Counted from the stretch's first letter, positions 9,425-17,948 are shown. The stretch: DNA of 44,333 nucleotides from Tissierellia bacterium (GCA_012520095.1 JAAYOV010000026.1:1-44333), one strand, 5' to 3'. Notes: generated by a model not told the origin, from the letters alone. A program made the numbers and translations.

Positions 9425-10276
9425 TCACAACTCTTTTAGCAGGGCTCCTTTCATATCCGGCCGACACAACCGGAGTCTCCAGGGACTTTTGTATTCAGCC
9501 AGCCCGGGAATCAACCCTTCCAGTCGGTCTCCCTTTTGGCGGATCAGGAGCAGGCTGGGTCCGGCTCCGCTGAGAGCCACAGCAAGCGCTCCGCTTTCCT
9601 TAGCCAACTCGATCAGGCGTTCAGCTTCATCTATCAGCGGGAACCTGTAGGGCTGATGAAGCCGGTCGTCAAAAGCATGGCCGATCAACTGCGGATCTCC
9701 GGAGGCAAGCGCACTGATGCTCAGCCCCAGCTGTGAAAGATTGTAGCTCGCATCCGAAAAAGGGACACTTTTAGGAAGGATCTTTCTCGATTTCGAAGTA
9801 GCCAGTGAAAAGGTTGGAATCAGCAGGGCAAAAGAAATCTTTCTCGAAATAAACAGCCTTCCTGAAAACACTTCCTCATCTCTTAACCCGGAACTTACGA
9901 GTCCCCCGATTAGAGCCGGAGCAACATTGTCAGGGTGACCTTCTATTTCTGCAGCAATCTGTAAAAGCTCATGCTTCGAGACATCCTTTCCACTGACATG
10001 CTTGGCGGCGAGCACGCCTGCGACAATACATGCAGCAGATGAACCCAAGCCCTTTCCTACAGGTATCACCTGTGGAATGCGTACCCGAAGATCAGGGCCT
10101 TTTACCTGCAACCGCTCAAGCGTTTTTTTGTACGACATGATCGTCAGATGATTTGCCTCAGGTGGCGAACACGTTTTCTCAAACACAAATTTTCCATATA
10201 TGTTTAACGCGATCCCGAGGCTGTCAAAACCCGGTCCTAAGTTGGCACTGGTGGCAGGTACGCGAACTTCAAACAT
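9425..10276 (-). CDS. thrB: homoserine kinase
   Basis: 283 residues. It phosphorylates L-homoserine with ATP, giving the substrate of ThrC; cytosolic GHMP-superfamily kinase. The N-terminus FEVRVPATSANLGPGFDSLG is the classic homoserine kinase opening, the ATP-binding loop is GKGLGSSAAC, and EGHPDNVAPALIGG and ALSGAGPSLL are further family motifs. The ATG at 10276 was chosen over upstream in-frame codons because GGGAGG lies 7 bases before it and the family motif starts at residue 2. It overlaps the thrC stop by 8 bases and is the last gene of the lysC-asd-hom-thrC-thrB operon. Length is slightly below that of many homologues, but all three GHMP motifs are present. Confidence 0.96.
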   Translation of the reverse strand: MFEVRVPATSANLGPGFDSLGIALNIYGKFVFEKTCSPPEANHLTIMSYKKTLERLQVKGPDLRVRIPQVIPVGKGLGSSAACIVAGVLAAKHVSGKDVSKHELLQIAAEIEGHPDNVAPALIGGLVSSGLRDEEVFSGRLFISRKISFALLIPTFSLATSKSRKILPKSVPFSDASYNLSQLGLSISALASGDPQLIGHAFDDRLHQPYRFPLIDEAERLIELAKESGALAVALSGAGPSLLLIRQKGDRLEGLIPGLAEYKSPWRLRLCRPDMKGALLKEL

Positions 10277-11693
10277 GCAACACCTCCCATACTGCTTGTT
10301 CCATCTGCTCAAAAGTACAGACCCTGTCCTGTGTAATCGGTGCCTCAGCAAGTGTTTGCATCGCATCCGGCACAGGCAGATTCGTCTTCGAACTCAGAAG
10401 AAGTATGTCTTCAAACGGATCTCTTCCCGGCGTCTGTGCAAGACTTTCCAGCACAAAGCGAGGAAACTTGAACGGGCTTGCCGTCGCAACGACGATGCCT
10501 CTTTTTTCCTTTTTATGCAGTAGCGCGGATGCGATGGCTGTGTGAGGATCGAGGACAAACCCCTCTTGCCTCCACACGCGAGATATCTCTTTACGAACTT
10601 CCCTTTCGCTTATGCGCCCGGAAGAGAAACCTTCGATTGGCTTTTTCCAGAAAAATTCTCTCTGATTTTCCAGCTGATGCATGGCCGCTTGCAACTCTTT
10701 ATACCCGCCCGTTTCAAACAAAAGGCGCTCGAGATTGCTGCTGACAAGAATATCCATTGAGGGTGCATTCGTCAGGATCAGCTTTCTTCTTGCATCATAA
10801 TGATATGTCTTAAAAAAGATATCAAGAACATCATTTTCATTCGTAGCAACGAGGAGCTCCTCGACGGGAACACCCATCTTCCCCGCCCAGTGAGCGGAAA
10901 GCACATTGCCGAAGTTTCCCGTTGGAACACTAAAACGCAGGGGCATATCTTCTGCGTGAACTGACGCATAGACATAGTAGACAAGCTGGGCTAATAACCT
11001 TCCCAGATTGATTGAGTTCGCTGACGCCAGCTCAATCCCGCGCTCAGAGAGCTTTGTACGAAAGCATGGATCAGACAACATGGCTTTAACTCCACGCTGA
11101 GCATCGTCAAAAGTGCCCTTTAAGCCGATAGCGGTCGTGTTTTTCGAGCTCTGAGTGAGCATCTGTCTCTCCTGAAGAGGCGAGACTCCGCCTTTTGGAT
11201 AGAAGACGATGACCTCAAACCCTTCCACATCGGCAAACCCCTCCATCGCCGCCTTTCCCGTATCGCCGCTTGTGGCTGTCAAAAGGAGATGCGTAGAGGA
11301 TGAGTTGAGATGCTTTTTCGCATACCTCATCAAATGGGGGAGCAGACATAATGCCATATCTTTAAAGGCCAACGTAGGACCGTGAAAGAGTTCAAGCAAA
11401 GAGAAGGATTCTCTTTTTACAAGTTTTACAGGAGGTTGTGCAGAGAAGCGTGCGTATGCCTTTTCAGCGGCATCTATCAGCTCCGCTTCACGTATCAAGG
11501 AAAAGAACGGACTGAGAACACGTCCGCAGAGAGCAGGATAGGATAGCTCCCTAAGCGTCCGGTAACTTGGAAGCTCAGGAAACTTTTGAGGAATGTAAAG
11601 TCCTCTATCAGGCGCCAACCCTTCCAGTATCGCTCTTTCGGTTATAATCGGTTGAACTTTCCCTCTTGTGCTGATACATTTCATCATTTGCAT
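10269..11693 (-). CDS. thrC: threonine synthase
   Basis: 474 residues if the first ATG is used (MQMMKCISTRG); the ATGs two and three codons later are equally plausible because the nearest GAGGAG sequence is rather far upstream. A PLP enzyme converting O-phosphohomoserine to threonine and phosphate. It has the N-terminal STRG stretch, the PLP-lysine motif LAFKD and the glycine-rich phosphate loop TSGDTGKAA. The length and N-terminal domain match the longer E. coli/yeast-type enzyme rather than the ~350-residue Bacillus type. The start overlaps the hom stop and the 3' end overlaps thrB, so translational coupling is likely. Confidence 0.95.
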   Translation of the reverse strand: MQMMKCISTRGKVQPIITERAILEGLAPDRGLYIPQKFPELPSYRTLRELSYPALCGRVLSPFFSLIREAELIDAAEKAYARFSAQPPVKLVKRESFSLLELFHGPTLAFKDMALCLLPHLMRYAKKHLNSSSTHLLLTATSGDTGKAAMEGFADVEGFEVIVFYPKGGVSPLQERQMLTQSSKNTTAIGLKGTFDDAQRGVKAMLSDPCFRTKLSERGIELASANSINLGRLLAQLVYYVYASVHAEDMPLRFSVPTGNFGNVLSAHWAGKMGVPVEELLVATNENDVLDIFFKTYHYDARRKLILTNAPSMDILVSSNLERLLFETGGYKELQAAMHQLENQREFFWKKPIEGFSSGRISEREVRKEISRVWRQEGFVLDPHTAIASALLHKKEKRGIVVATASPFKFPRFVLESLAQTPGRDPFEDILLLSSKTNLPVPDAMQTLAEAPITQDRVCTFEQMEQAVWEVLHV

Positions 11694-12850
11694 ATTGCAA
11701 TCCCGACCGCTCCTCTAGGCAGAGCGAGTTTGAATTTGTCATAAGCTACAGGAGCCGTTATCCATACATGCTCATCGACCTTTTTGTCAATAGCAAGCTC
11801 CATTGGCTCCGCACTTCGTATATAGAAACGCATGCTCTTTCGATACGGGACAATAGCAAGGTCCGTTTTCAGCGGAGGGCCTTGCTTTCTCCTCAGGGAA
11901 AAGAGAACATCCTCCAAGTCCGAGAGCATAGCATGAGCCGTCGGATAGCGCCCGGCTCCCATTCCCTGAAAGCTGACCTTGCCAAAATGATCGCCAACAC
12001 AAACGACGCCGTTTTCCGCTCCCTCCAAGGATCCTAAAAAACTTCCGATCGGCAAAGCCGCCGGATGTACTGCCGCTTGAATACTGTGACTGTCCTTAAA
12101 TGCCCGGGCAACGAGTCGCACAGCATATCCCATCTGTGAAAGTCGGGAGATATCTTCCTGCATGAGACCGGTAATTCCCTCGAGCGTTATGTCTTTTTCC
12201 TCAATTTTTCCCTGAAAAGAAAGAGTAGATAATATGCGTAATTTTCTCCTCGTATCGAAACCTCCGACATCGTCGATCGGATCGGCTTCCAGATATCCGA
12301 GCTTTTTCGCCTCTTCGATGGCATCACCATATGACACTTGTTCATTTTGCATTTTTGAGAGCACATAATTGCAGCTCCCGCTCAAAACGGCTTGGATTGA
12401 GCGGATCTCTCCATGAAGGCTTAAGTCCTGCAGGGGTTTGATAAGCGGCGTCCCGCCCCCGACACTCGCTTCATATAGAAGATACACCTCGTTATCCTGT
12501 GCAAGAGTGCTCAGCTCTTCAAAATGTAAACTGAGAACCGACTTGTTGGCACTGATGACATGCTTCTTTTTCTTCAATGCTTCCTTAATAAGTAGATAGC
12601 CCAAGTCAATATCTCCTGTGGCTTCCATCACAATCTTCACGCCTTCATCTTGGAGGATATCTCTTATTTCACTGACTACTTTGGCGCCGTAAAAATCGAT
12701 GTCTCTTCTTTTTGCGCTGTCGCGCACGAGGACATAGGAGATATCTATTTCTTTACCGAGGCGCTCACAAATCGACTCTTTCCTTCTCTGAAAGAGATCC
12801 ATGACGCCCTGACCTACTGTTCCAAATCCCGCAAGCGCAATCTTGATCAT
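11684..12850 (-). CDS. hom: homoserine dehydrogenase, short form
   Basis: 388 residues. It reduces aspartate semialdehyde to homoserine with NAD(P)H, the branch step toward threonine. The Rossmann motif GFGTVGQGV is at residues 8-16. The catalytic region contains GGGTPLIKPLQDL, the conserved SGSCNYVLSKM and EADPIDDVGGFDTRRKL. Many Bacillota enzymes are about 430 residues with a C-terminal ACT domain; here the sequence reaches an ACT-like first strand (SMRFYIRS) and then only about 40 residues remain, so the domain is shortened or atypical. Its ATG overlaps the asd stop as ATGA, and its end overlaps thrC. Confidence 0.95.
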   Translation of the reverse strand: MIKIALAGFGTVGQGVMDLFQRRKESICERLGKEIDISYVLVRDSAKRRDIDFYGAKVVSEIRDILQDEGVKIVMEATGDIDLGYLLIKEALKKKKHVISANKSVLSLHFEELSTLAQDNEVYLLYEASVGGGTPLIKPLQDLSLHGEIRSIQAVLSGSCNYVLSKMQNEQVSYGDAIEEAKKLGYLEADPIDDVGGFDTRRKLRILSTLSFQGKIEEKDITLEGITGLMQEDISRLSQMGYAVRLVARAFKDSHSIQAAVHPAALPIGSFLGSLEGAENGVVCVGDHFGKVSFQGMGAGRYPTAHAMLSDLEDVLFSLRRKQGPPLKTDLAIVPYRKSMRFYIRSAEPMELAIDKKVDEHVWITAPVAYDKFKLALPRGAVGIAICK

Positions 12851-13827
12851 TTGTTTCTCCTGATGATTTCTTCAGCAATCTGCACCGCATTAGTAGCGGC
12901 GCCTTTTCTCACATTGTCGGCAACCACCCAGAGATTGACGGCTGAAGGAAGGCTGCTGTCGCGCCTTATGCGTCCGATAAGTATGTCATCTTTTCCCTCG
13001 GCATCTTCCGGGATCGGATAGAGAAGACTTGAAGGATCATCGACCACAACGATACCCGGATAGTTCTCCAAAACTTCACGCAGTTTTTCTGTCGAAAAAG
13101 GATGTTTGAGTTCTGCATTAATACTGACGCAGTGAGCAAATCGCACAGGGACTCGCACAGTGGTTGCGCTGACACCCAATGTATGATCGTCTAGAATTTT
13201 TTGTGTCTCTTCTATCATTTTCATCTCTTCTTTTGTATAACCGCTACTCAAAAAAGAATCGATATGAGGTATAACATTTCCCAATATCTTCCTGGGATAG
13301 AATTTCTGCAAGCCTTCATCGAGATCTCTCAGCCCCGCAATTCCGCTTCCGGATACCGCCTGATATGTATTATACACGACTCTTTTTAGCCCGTAGGCTT
13401 CCTTGAGAGCTTTGAGAGGCGGCATACACTGTATTGTCGAGCAGTTCGGATTTGCAATCAAACGGGCATCTCCTATTGCCTCGGGATTGACTTCCGGAAC
13501 TACAAGCGGGACTTCTTCTTTCATCCGAAATACGCTCGAGTTATCGATCACCAGCGCCCCGCTTTCTGCCGCTCTGGGAGCAAAGAGCCTGCTGACATCT
13601 CCCCCTGCAGCAAAGAACACGATATCAAAGCGCTCTTGAAAACTATTATCCACAAGCTCACGCACGACGATTTCTTTTGCATCAAATATTATAGTTGAAC
13701 CGGCAGAACGCTTCGATCCAAAAAGAGTAAGCGATTCGACAGGAAACTCCCTCTCTTTCAGGACCTTTATTATAGTCGATCCGACCAATCCGCCGGCTCC
13801 CACCACTGCAATGTGATATTTATTCAT
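12847..13827 (-). CDS. asd: aspartate-semialdehyde dehydrogenase
   Basis: 326 residues from the ATG at 13827 (MNKYHIAVVGAGGLVG), preceded by GGGAGAGG. The longer in-frame reading begins inside lysC and was rejected. It reduces aspartyl phosphate from LysC to aspartate semialdehyde. Visible features are the NADP-binding GAGGLVGSTI, the active-site cysteine in IANPNCSTIQC, the PVRFAHCVSIN region and the C-terminal NLWVVADNVRKGAATNAVQ stretch typical of the family. It overlaps lysC by 8 bases and hom by 4. Its product also feeds lysine synthesis, but no lysine branch gene lies here. Confidence 0.97.
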   Translation of the reverse strand: MNKYHIAVVGAGGLVGSTIIKVLKEREFPVESLTLFGSKRSAGSTIIFDAKEIVVRELVDNSFQERFDIVFFAAGGDVSRLFAPRAAESGALVIDNSSVFRMKEEVPLVVPEVNPEAIGDARLIANPNCSTIQCMPPLKALKEAYGLKRVVYNTYQAVSGSGIAGLRDLDEGLQKFYPRKILGNVIPHIDSFLSSGYTKEEMKMIEETQKILDDHTLGVSATTVRVPVRFAHCVSINAELKHPFSTEKLREVLENYPGIVVVDDPSSLLYPIPEDAEGKDDILIGRIRRDSSLPSAVNLWVVADNVRKGAATNAVQIAEEIIRRNK

Positions 13828-15139
13828 TTTCCTCTCCCTTAAACGCCTTGTATAGTGCAGCAACTGCACGGTTGGCGTCTTCATTTTCTACTCCTACCAA
13901 TATGCTCAATTCACTCGACCCCTGCGAGATCATCCGGATATTGATGTCAGCCCGCGCAAGAGAAGTAAAAAGATTTGCCGCGACTCCTTTTGTACGAATC
14001 ATACCCTTCCCCACTACGACTACCAGTGCCAGATCCGGATGCGTCGTCAATTTCTGCGGGTGACAATACATGCGTATTTCTTCCAAAATCTTGTCTAACT
14101 TCCCGGAAATCTGTTCTTCGGATACGATGACACTGACTGAGTCGATTCCCGAAGGAGTGCCCTCCACAGCCACTTTATTGCTTTCAAAGACGCTCAGGAG
14201 TTTCCGCAAAAACCCCCTGTCTTCTCGCATTTTCATCTTTTCAAGCGTAAAAACTCGAAAGTCCTTCTTTACGGCGATGCCTGTTATAATTCCACTCTGC
14301 ACTCCATTTTCTGCAATCAATGTTCCGGGATCTTCCGGTAAAAGTGTTGATCGGATGTGCAGAGGAATCCCTGCTTTTGCAAGCGGAAATACCGCATCTT
14401 CTTGTAACACCTTGGCGCCCATATAACTCAGCTCTCTGAGTTCCGGATACGTCATGTGACGAATAGGCTTCGGATTTTCAACAATTTTTGGATCGGCCAT
14501 TAGAAGTCCCGGCACATCGGTCCAATTTTCACACAATGTTGCTTCCAGCGCAGCCGCTAAAAGTGAGCCTGAAATATCAGACCCTCCTCTATGGAATGTC
14601 GTCAGTTTACCATCAGGAAAAGCACCGTAAAACCCGGGTACAACGACTCTGTCCAAGGGTGAAATGACCTCTACAATGCGCCGAAAAGTCTCTTTTTCGT
14701 CCAGTTCGCCCTCAGAAGAAAAGAGGAAAAGCTCAGCTGCATCAACAAAGTCCCAACCCAAATAATCAGCCATCAATTTAGCAGAAAGAAATTCTCCTCT
14801 GCTGGCACAGCTTTCCGGGCTTTCTCCCGAGGCAATATGTTGATTAACTTCTCGCATAAGTTCTTCAATATCCAGTGAAAGCTGCAGTTCATAATTGAGT
14901 TTTCGAAATCTCTCCGCAATCTGTTCAAATATTTCATCATATCGAAAACCGGCCGACGCGAGCTGAGCGCACATCAGAAGCATATCTGTCACTTTAAAAG
15001 GCTCTTCAGAAGACTTTCCGGGAGCAGACACGACTACCACCCGGCGTTTCGGATCCGCCTCTACGATTTCCCTTACATTTTGAAACTCCTTTGTCCCTGC
15101 GAGTGAGCTGCCTCCGAACTTACAGACGATCCGTTCCAT
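13820..15139 (-). CDS. lysC: aspartate kinase
   Basis: 439 residues, start ATG at 15139 after a TAGGAGGG site. An upstream in-frame codon falls inside the leader terminator and was rejected. It phosphorylates aspartate, the committed step to threonine, methionine and lysine. The opening IVCKFGGSSLAG holds the KFGGSS substrate motif; FHRGGSDISGSLLAAAL and WTDVPGLLMADPKIV complete the amino-acid-kinase core. Two C-terminal ACT domains begin near TGIAVKKDFRVFTL (about residue 295) and end with ADINIRMISQGSSELSI, so feedback control by an end product is likely. It is the first gene of the threonine operon. Confidence 0.97.
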   Translation of the reverse strand: MERIVCKFGGSSLAGTKEFQNVREIVEADPKRRVVVVSAPGKSSEEPFKVTDMLLMCAQLASAGFRYDEIFEQIAERFRKLNYELQLSLDIEELMREVNQHIASGESPESCASRGEFLSAKLMADYLGWDFVDAAELFLFSSEGELDEKETFRRIVEVISPLDRVVVPGFYGAFPDGKLTTFHRGGSDISGSLLAAALEATLCENWTDVPGLLMADPKIVENPKPIRHMTYPELRELSYMGAKVLQEDAVFPLAKAGIPLHIRSTLLPEDPGTLIAENGVQSGIITGIAVKKDFRVFTLEKMKMREDRGFLRKLLSVFESNKVAVEGTPSGIDSVSVIVSEEQISGKLDKILEEIRMYCHPQKLTTHPDLALVVVVGKGMIRTKGVAANLFTSLARADINIRMISQGSSELSILVGVENEDANRAVAALYKAFKGEENE

Positions 15140-15145
15140 TTTCCC

Positions 15146-15353
15146 TCCTACAAAAAAGCACCCATCCATTACGGACGAGTGCTCTCGCTATTCCACCATG
15201 TGGGCAAATCAGCCTTAACGCGGCCACACGTTCCGACTTACTGCATTCAGCCGGACACTCCGAGGTGGTTTTCAGAACTTCACTACCCGAAAGACTCTCA
15301 GCCTTCGTCATTCTCTCTGTGGGGATCCCTTCTTACTCTTCCTCATCAGCGTT
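15146..15353 (-). promoter_or_regulatory. T-box leader, probably threonine-specific
   Basis: The untranslated leader of lysC has the ordered elements of a tRNA-sensing T-box: GCTGATGAGGAAGAGTAAG near the start of stem I, AGAGAG and GGCTGAGAGTC in its distal part, a specifier region GAAAACCACCTCGGAG, the mid-leader GCGTTA, and the T-box bulge GGTGGAATAGCG (about 15185-15196) that pairs with the tRNA NCCA end, followed by the GAGCACTCGTCC antiterminator/terminator switch. By analogy with other T-boxes (GAA, specifier, then A) the specifier is ACC, a Thr codon, which fits the five threonine-pathway genes below. Uncharged tRNA-Thr should allow read-through. The bulge base A predicts U at the tRNA discriminator position. 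Codon assignment is inference; the T-box identity is solid. Confidence 0.88.
15152..15183 (-). terminator. T-box intrinsic terminator before lysC
   Basis: AGCACTCGTCC pairs with GGATGGGTGCT (11 bp, two G-U pairs) around a GTAAT loop, followed by five Ts. The 5' arm is shared with the T-box antiterminator, so the two folds exclude each other. The lysC ribosome site follows directly. Confidence 0.9.
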
Positions 15354-15359
15354 TGACTC

Positions 15360-15388
15360 ATAATATCTCTGATTATCCTGTTTGTCAA
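15360..15388 (-). promoter_or_regulatory. promoter of the threonine operon
   Basis: On the minus strand a perfect TTGACA (15388-15383), a 17-base spacer and TATTAT (15365-15360) form a near-consensus sigma-A promoter. Transcription should start near 15353, just before T-box stem I. It lies beyond the sixA stop, so the operon is independent of sixA. Confidence 0.88.
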
Positions 15389-15429
15389 TATCCTGTAATA
15401 TTTAACGAGTCTTCCTATGCGCCATTGGC

Positions 15430-15909
15430 TCAAAGCGACTGAATTATCTTCTTGCCTTTTTCTTCGATCATATCTTTGATCCTCAAATAAGCGAAAAAAT
15501 CTATTCCTCTATCTACTTCAAAAAAAGCAACGGATCCTTTTTTCATCCATCCTACTTTAAAACCAAATCGCTCACACCAGTATGACAGCGTCGGCTCATG
15601 GCCCACTACGATAAGCACGTCGTCTCTTGTCTCATCGATGCATCGGATGAGTTCATTCATTTCTCCCGCCGCTACCCAATCTCGAAGTTCCACCTCGACA
15701 TCCAGTAATTTCCCAAATACTTCAGCTGTCTGACGGGCTCGAACAAGAGGCGAACTGACCAAGCGGACAGAATTGTTCTTCAGTTTCGCACACAGTTTCG
15801 GATACGCTTCTTCTATTTTTTCCTTCCCCTCTTTGGTCAATTCGCGCAAAGCATCCGGAACTTTTCCTCTTTCTTCTGCAATGCCGTGGCGCACGAGCAT
15901 AAAAAGCAT
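15430..15909 (-). CDS. SixA-like histidine phosphatase
   Basis: 159 residues of the histidine (phosphoglycerate-mutase-like) phosphatase superfamily. The catalytic RHG is at residues 7-9 (MLFMLVRHGIAEERG), a second arginine lies in SSPLVRARQTAEVF, and the second catalytic histidine is in VVGHEPTLSYW. Length and motif spacing match SixA, which in E. coli removes phosphate from histidine of phosphotransfer proteins; in Gram-positives the substrate is usually unknown. The start is supported by GGAGG 7 bases upstream, and TACAAT-like sequence near 15950 could be its -10. It appears monocistronic. SixA is a family label here, not a demonstrated function. Confidence 0.85.
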   Translation of the reverse strand: MLFMLVRHGIAEERGKVPDALRELTKEGKEKIEEAYPKLCAKLKNNSVRLVSSPLVRARQTAEVFGKLLDVEVELRDWVAAGEMNELIRCIDETRDDVLIVVGHEPTLSYWCERFGFKVGWMKKGSVAFFEVDRGIDFFAYLRIKDMIEEKGKKIIQSL

Positions 15910-16126
15910 AAATCATCCTCCAATCCCTATACATTTTATTATTGTAACATATTATTTTTGAGATACTTCATATATCTCGCCAAAAAAAGCGAAACTCAGG
16001 TATAATAATTTGAGCAGGACATGCTTGTACGACTGTCAAAGCCGCTTTGTGTTCAACCAGCCGTTAAGATCATTATGCACACTCCTGCTAATACAATTAT
16101 TCAATCGTTCTACTAAGGAGGAAACA

Positions 16127-17479
16127 TTGAAGAAAAAGGTTTATGTACTGCTGGCACTCATACTGGTGTTGGCAATCGTCTCCGGCGCCTGCTCAAAGCC
16201 TGCAGAGCCTTCTGCGCCTGCAGCTGAGAGCACCCCTGAATCACAGGAAGAGCCGACAACATCGGAAGAACCCGTTTCGCTGACTGTTCAAGCAGAAACC
16301 GCTTGGGTACCTCACTACGTAAAAGCCATTGATCGTGTGCTGAGCGTATACCCGAACGCTGACATCACTATTATCGAGACAGGCGCATTCGATCATCTCA
16401 ATGTCATTGACGCAACCGACGCTACCAATGTCGACGTCGCCGACGTCTTTGCGCTTCCGGCTGACCGCATCTACGGTCTTTCAAATTCCGAAGTGCTGGC
16501 CGGCATCGACTCACCGGCACTGGCTGCCGACTTGGGTGGATTTGCCGACTTTGACGCCGGACTGGGCGGAAACTTTAAGATCGACGGTGAATACCTTGCA
16601 TTCCCCTACAATATCGAGACGCTGATCTCCTTTGTCAATGTCGCCAACGCAGAAGCGGAAGGCATTGATCACACCGCACCCTTCGAACTCAACGATGTCA
16701 CAAAACCTGAGCCCGTCCTCCTGCCGGCGTTTGACGCCTGGTTCGGAGTCGCTCTGACAAACTCGGCAGAAATTGAACTTCTTGGAAAAGATGAGTCCGG
16801 CGCACTGTTCTCCGATATGACAAAAGAGTGGGCAGAGCTTGAGCCTGAAAAGCAAGCGGCCATTGAATCTCTCTACAATTATTGGAAAGTACAGTACGAC
16901 AACAACACCCCTCTCTTCGACCCTGAAGCAGGTTGGGGATTCATCGACGACACCTTCGCCACCGGCGGTTCAGGCGTCATCCGAATTGACGGGCCCTGGG
17001 GCACCGCAGGAATTTCCGAACAAGCCGGCAACGGAGCTGATCTTGAAATCTATCCCCTCTCCCAGATTACAGTGGCAGGCAAACCCCTGACACACTGGAA
17101 AGGCGGATGGGGACTCGGAATCAATAGCCGCATCGAAGAAGATGCACCGAAAATGGAAGTCGCTCATGCTCTGATCAAAGAAATCGTCAACCCTGAATAT
17201 GCAGTGGATCTGTTCAAAGCCACCGGCAAGATCCTTGAAAATGTCACTGCCGAAGCATATGCAGAAAGCGATCTCTCCGACGTTGACAAGAAGGTCATCG
17301 CCTCTGTCATCGCCTCATATGAAGAAGCTCCTGCTCGACCGCTCTTCACTGAGTGGGGAAGTGTCTGGGATACCTGGAAAAACAGCATTCTCTCTTGGAA
17401 TGCACAGACACCTGAGTCTCCGGAAGAAGCTTATAAAGAAATCAAAGCATCCTTTGATGCTATGATGAGCAATTTTTAA
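16127..17479 (+). CDS. sugar ABC transporter substrate-binding lipoprotein
   Basis: 450 residues from a TTG start preceded by AAGGAGG; the longer in-frame reading lacks a ribosome site and would bury the signal peptide. The N-terminus KKKVYVLLALILVLAIV is a lipoprotein signal ending at Cys22 (SGAC; the -3 residue is Ser rather than Leu), followed by a Pro/Ala/Glu/Ser linker (about 23-50). The rest resembles family-1 (maltose/oligosaccharide) receptors: an HYVKAIDRVLSVYPNADITII first strand, a VIRIDGPWGTAGI core stretch and a GKPLTHWKGGWGLGIN ligand-lobe stretch rich in aromatic residues suited to stacking on sugars. It is the first gene of an importer operon. The exact sugar cannot be told; no glycosidase is nearby. 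Confidence 0.9.
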   Translation: MKKKVYVLLALILVLAIVSGACSKPAEPSAPAAESTPESQEEPTTSEEPVSLTVQAETAWVPHYVKAIDRVLSVYPNADITIIETGAFDHLNVIDATDATNVDVADVFALPADRIYGLSNSEVLAGIDSPALAADLGGFADFDAGLGGNFKIDGEYLAFPYNIETLISFVNVANAEAEGIDHTAPFELNDVTKPEPVLLPAFDAWFGVALTNSAEIELLGKDESGALFSDMTKEWAELEPEKQAAIESLYNYWKVQYDNNTPLFDPEAGWGFIDDTFATGGSGVIRIDGPWGTAGISEQAGNGADLEIYPLSQITVAGKPLTHWKGGWGLGINSRIEEDAPKMEVAHALIKEIVNPEYAVDLFKATGKILENVTAEAYAESDLSDVDKKVIASVIASYEEAPARPLFTEWGSVWDTWKNSILSWNAQTPESPEEAYKEIKASFDAMMSNF

Positions 17480-17492
17480 TCGCAGTTAAACG

Positions 17493-17527
17493 AAAGGAAG
17501 AAAGGGATATACCCTTTCTTCCTTTTT
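17493..17527 (+). terminator. terminator/attenuator between receptor and permease genes
   Basis: A perfect 14-bp stem (AAAGGAAGAAAGGG / CCCTTTCTTCCTTT), loop ATATA, then TT, lies 13 bases after the receptor stop and 14 bases before the next start. The stem is A/G-rich on one arm. In ABC importer operons such elements let the receptor be made in excess over the permease. Confidence 0.85.
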
Positions 17528-17540
17528 CACAGGAGTTCAC

Positions 17541-17948
17541 ATGTCTTCGCCAAAAATCCCCCGCCGTGCAATGATCATACTATTGCTGCTATGTGCAGCG
17601 CTGGTCATGCTTTTGAGCCTCGAGGTCCTATTTCTGGTCAAAGACGCAGATTTTTACAGTAACTTTCAGGCTCGACAGAGTGGAGCGACATTTTCCGACT
17701 ACCTTAATGCTCGTCTTTTTATGTATTTTATACAGATCGTTCCGATCATGTCCGTTGCACTCTATACTTTTTTTCTGGCTCAGCGCATGGGAACACCTCC
17801 CGCTTATAGATTGATCTGGGGACTCTTGTTAGGAGCATCGGCGCTTCTGCGATTATTGCAGACAACTTTGATGATGCCTGTATCGCTGGGAATCCTCGCT
17901 GTCTATATTGCACTGATTCTGGTGGTGATCAATATCCATCGTCTCTGA
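17541..17948 (+). CDS. small membrane protein of the sugar importer operon
   Basis: 135 residues, ATG start with CAGGAG upstream. I do not recognise a family. Four hydrophobic segments can be seen: about 10-33 (AMIILLLLCAALVMLLSLEV), 58-80 (LFMYFIQIVPIMSVALYTFFLA), 88-108 and 111-131 (VSLGILAVYIALILVVINI), joined by short loops with a basic N-terminus, so it is probably a four-helix integral membrane protein. It sits between the receptor and the MalF-like permease with only 13 bases to the latter, which suggests an accessory of the transporter. It carries no EAA loop and is not itself a permease of the MalFG type. Confidence 0.75.
   Translation: MSSPKIPRRAMIILLLLCAALVMLLSLEVLFLVKDADFYSNFQARQSGATFSDYLNARLFMYFIQIVPIMSVALYTFFLAQRMGTPPAYRLIWGLLLGASALLRLLQTTLMMPVSLGILAVYIALILVVINIHRL

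Noticed and set aside
15140-15169. Earlier lysC start giving ten extra residues
   Set aside because: It lies in the T-box terminator hairpin; the ATG at 15139 has a proper ribosome site and matches the family N-terminus.
15146-15353. Lysine riboswitch before lysC
   Set aside because: The leader has the T-box bulge, antiterminator and stem I elements, and none of the L-box core I would expect.
16010-16126. Upstream start for the sugar receptor
   Set aside because: It would put 39 residues before a clear lipoprotein signal; the TTG at 16127 has AAGGAGG upstream.
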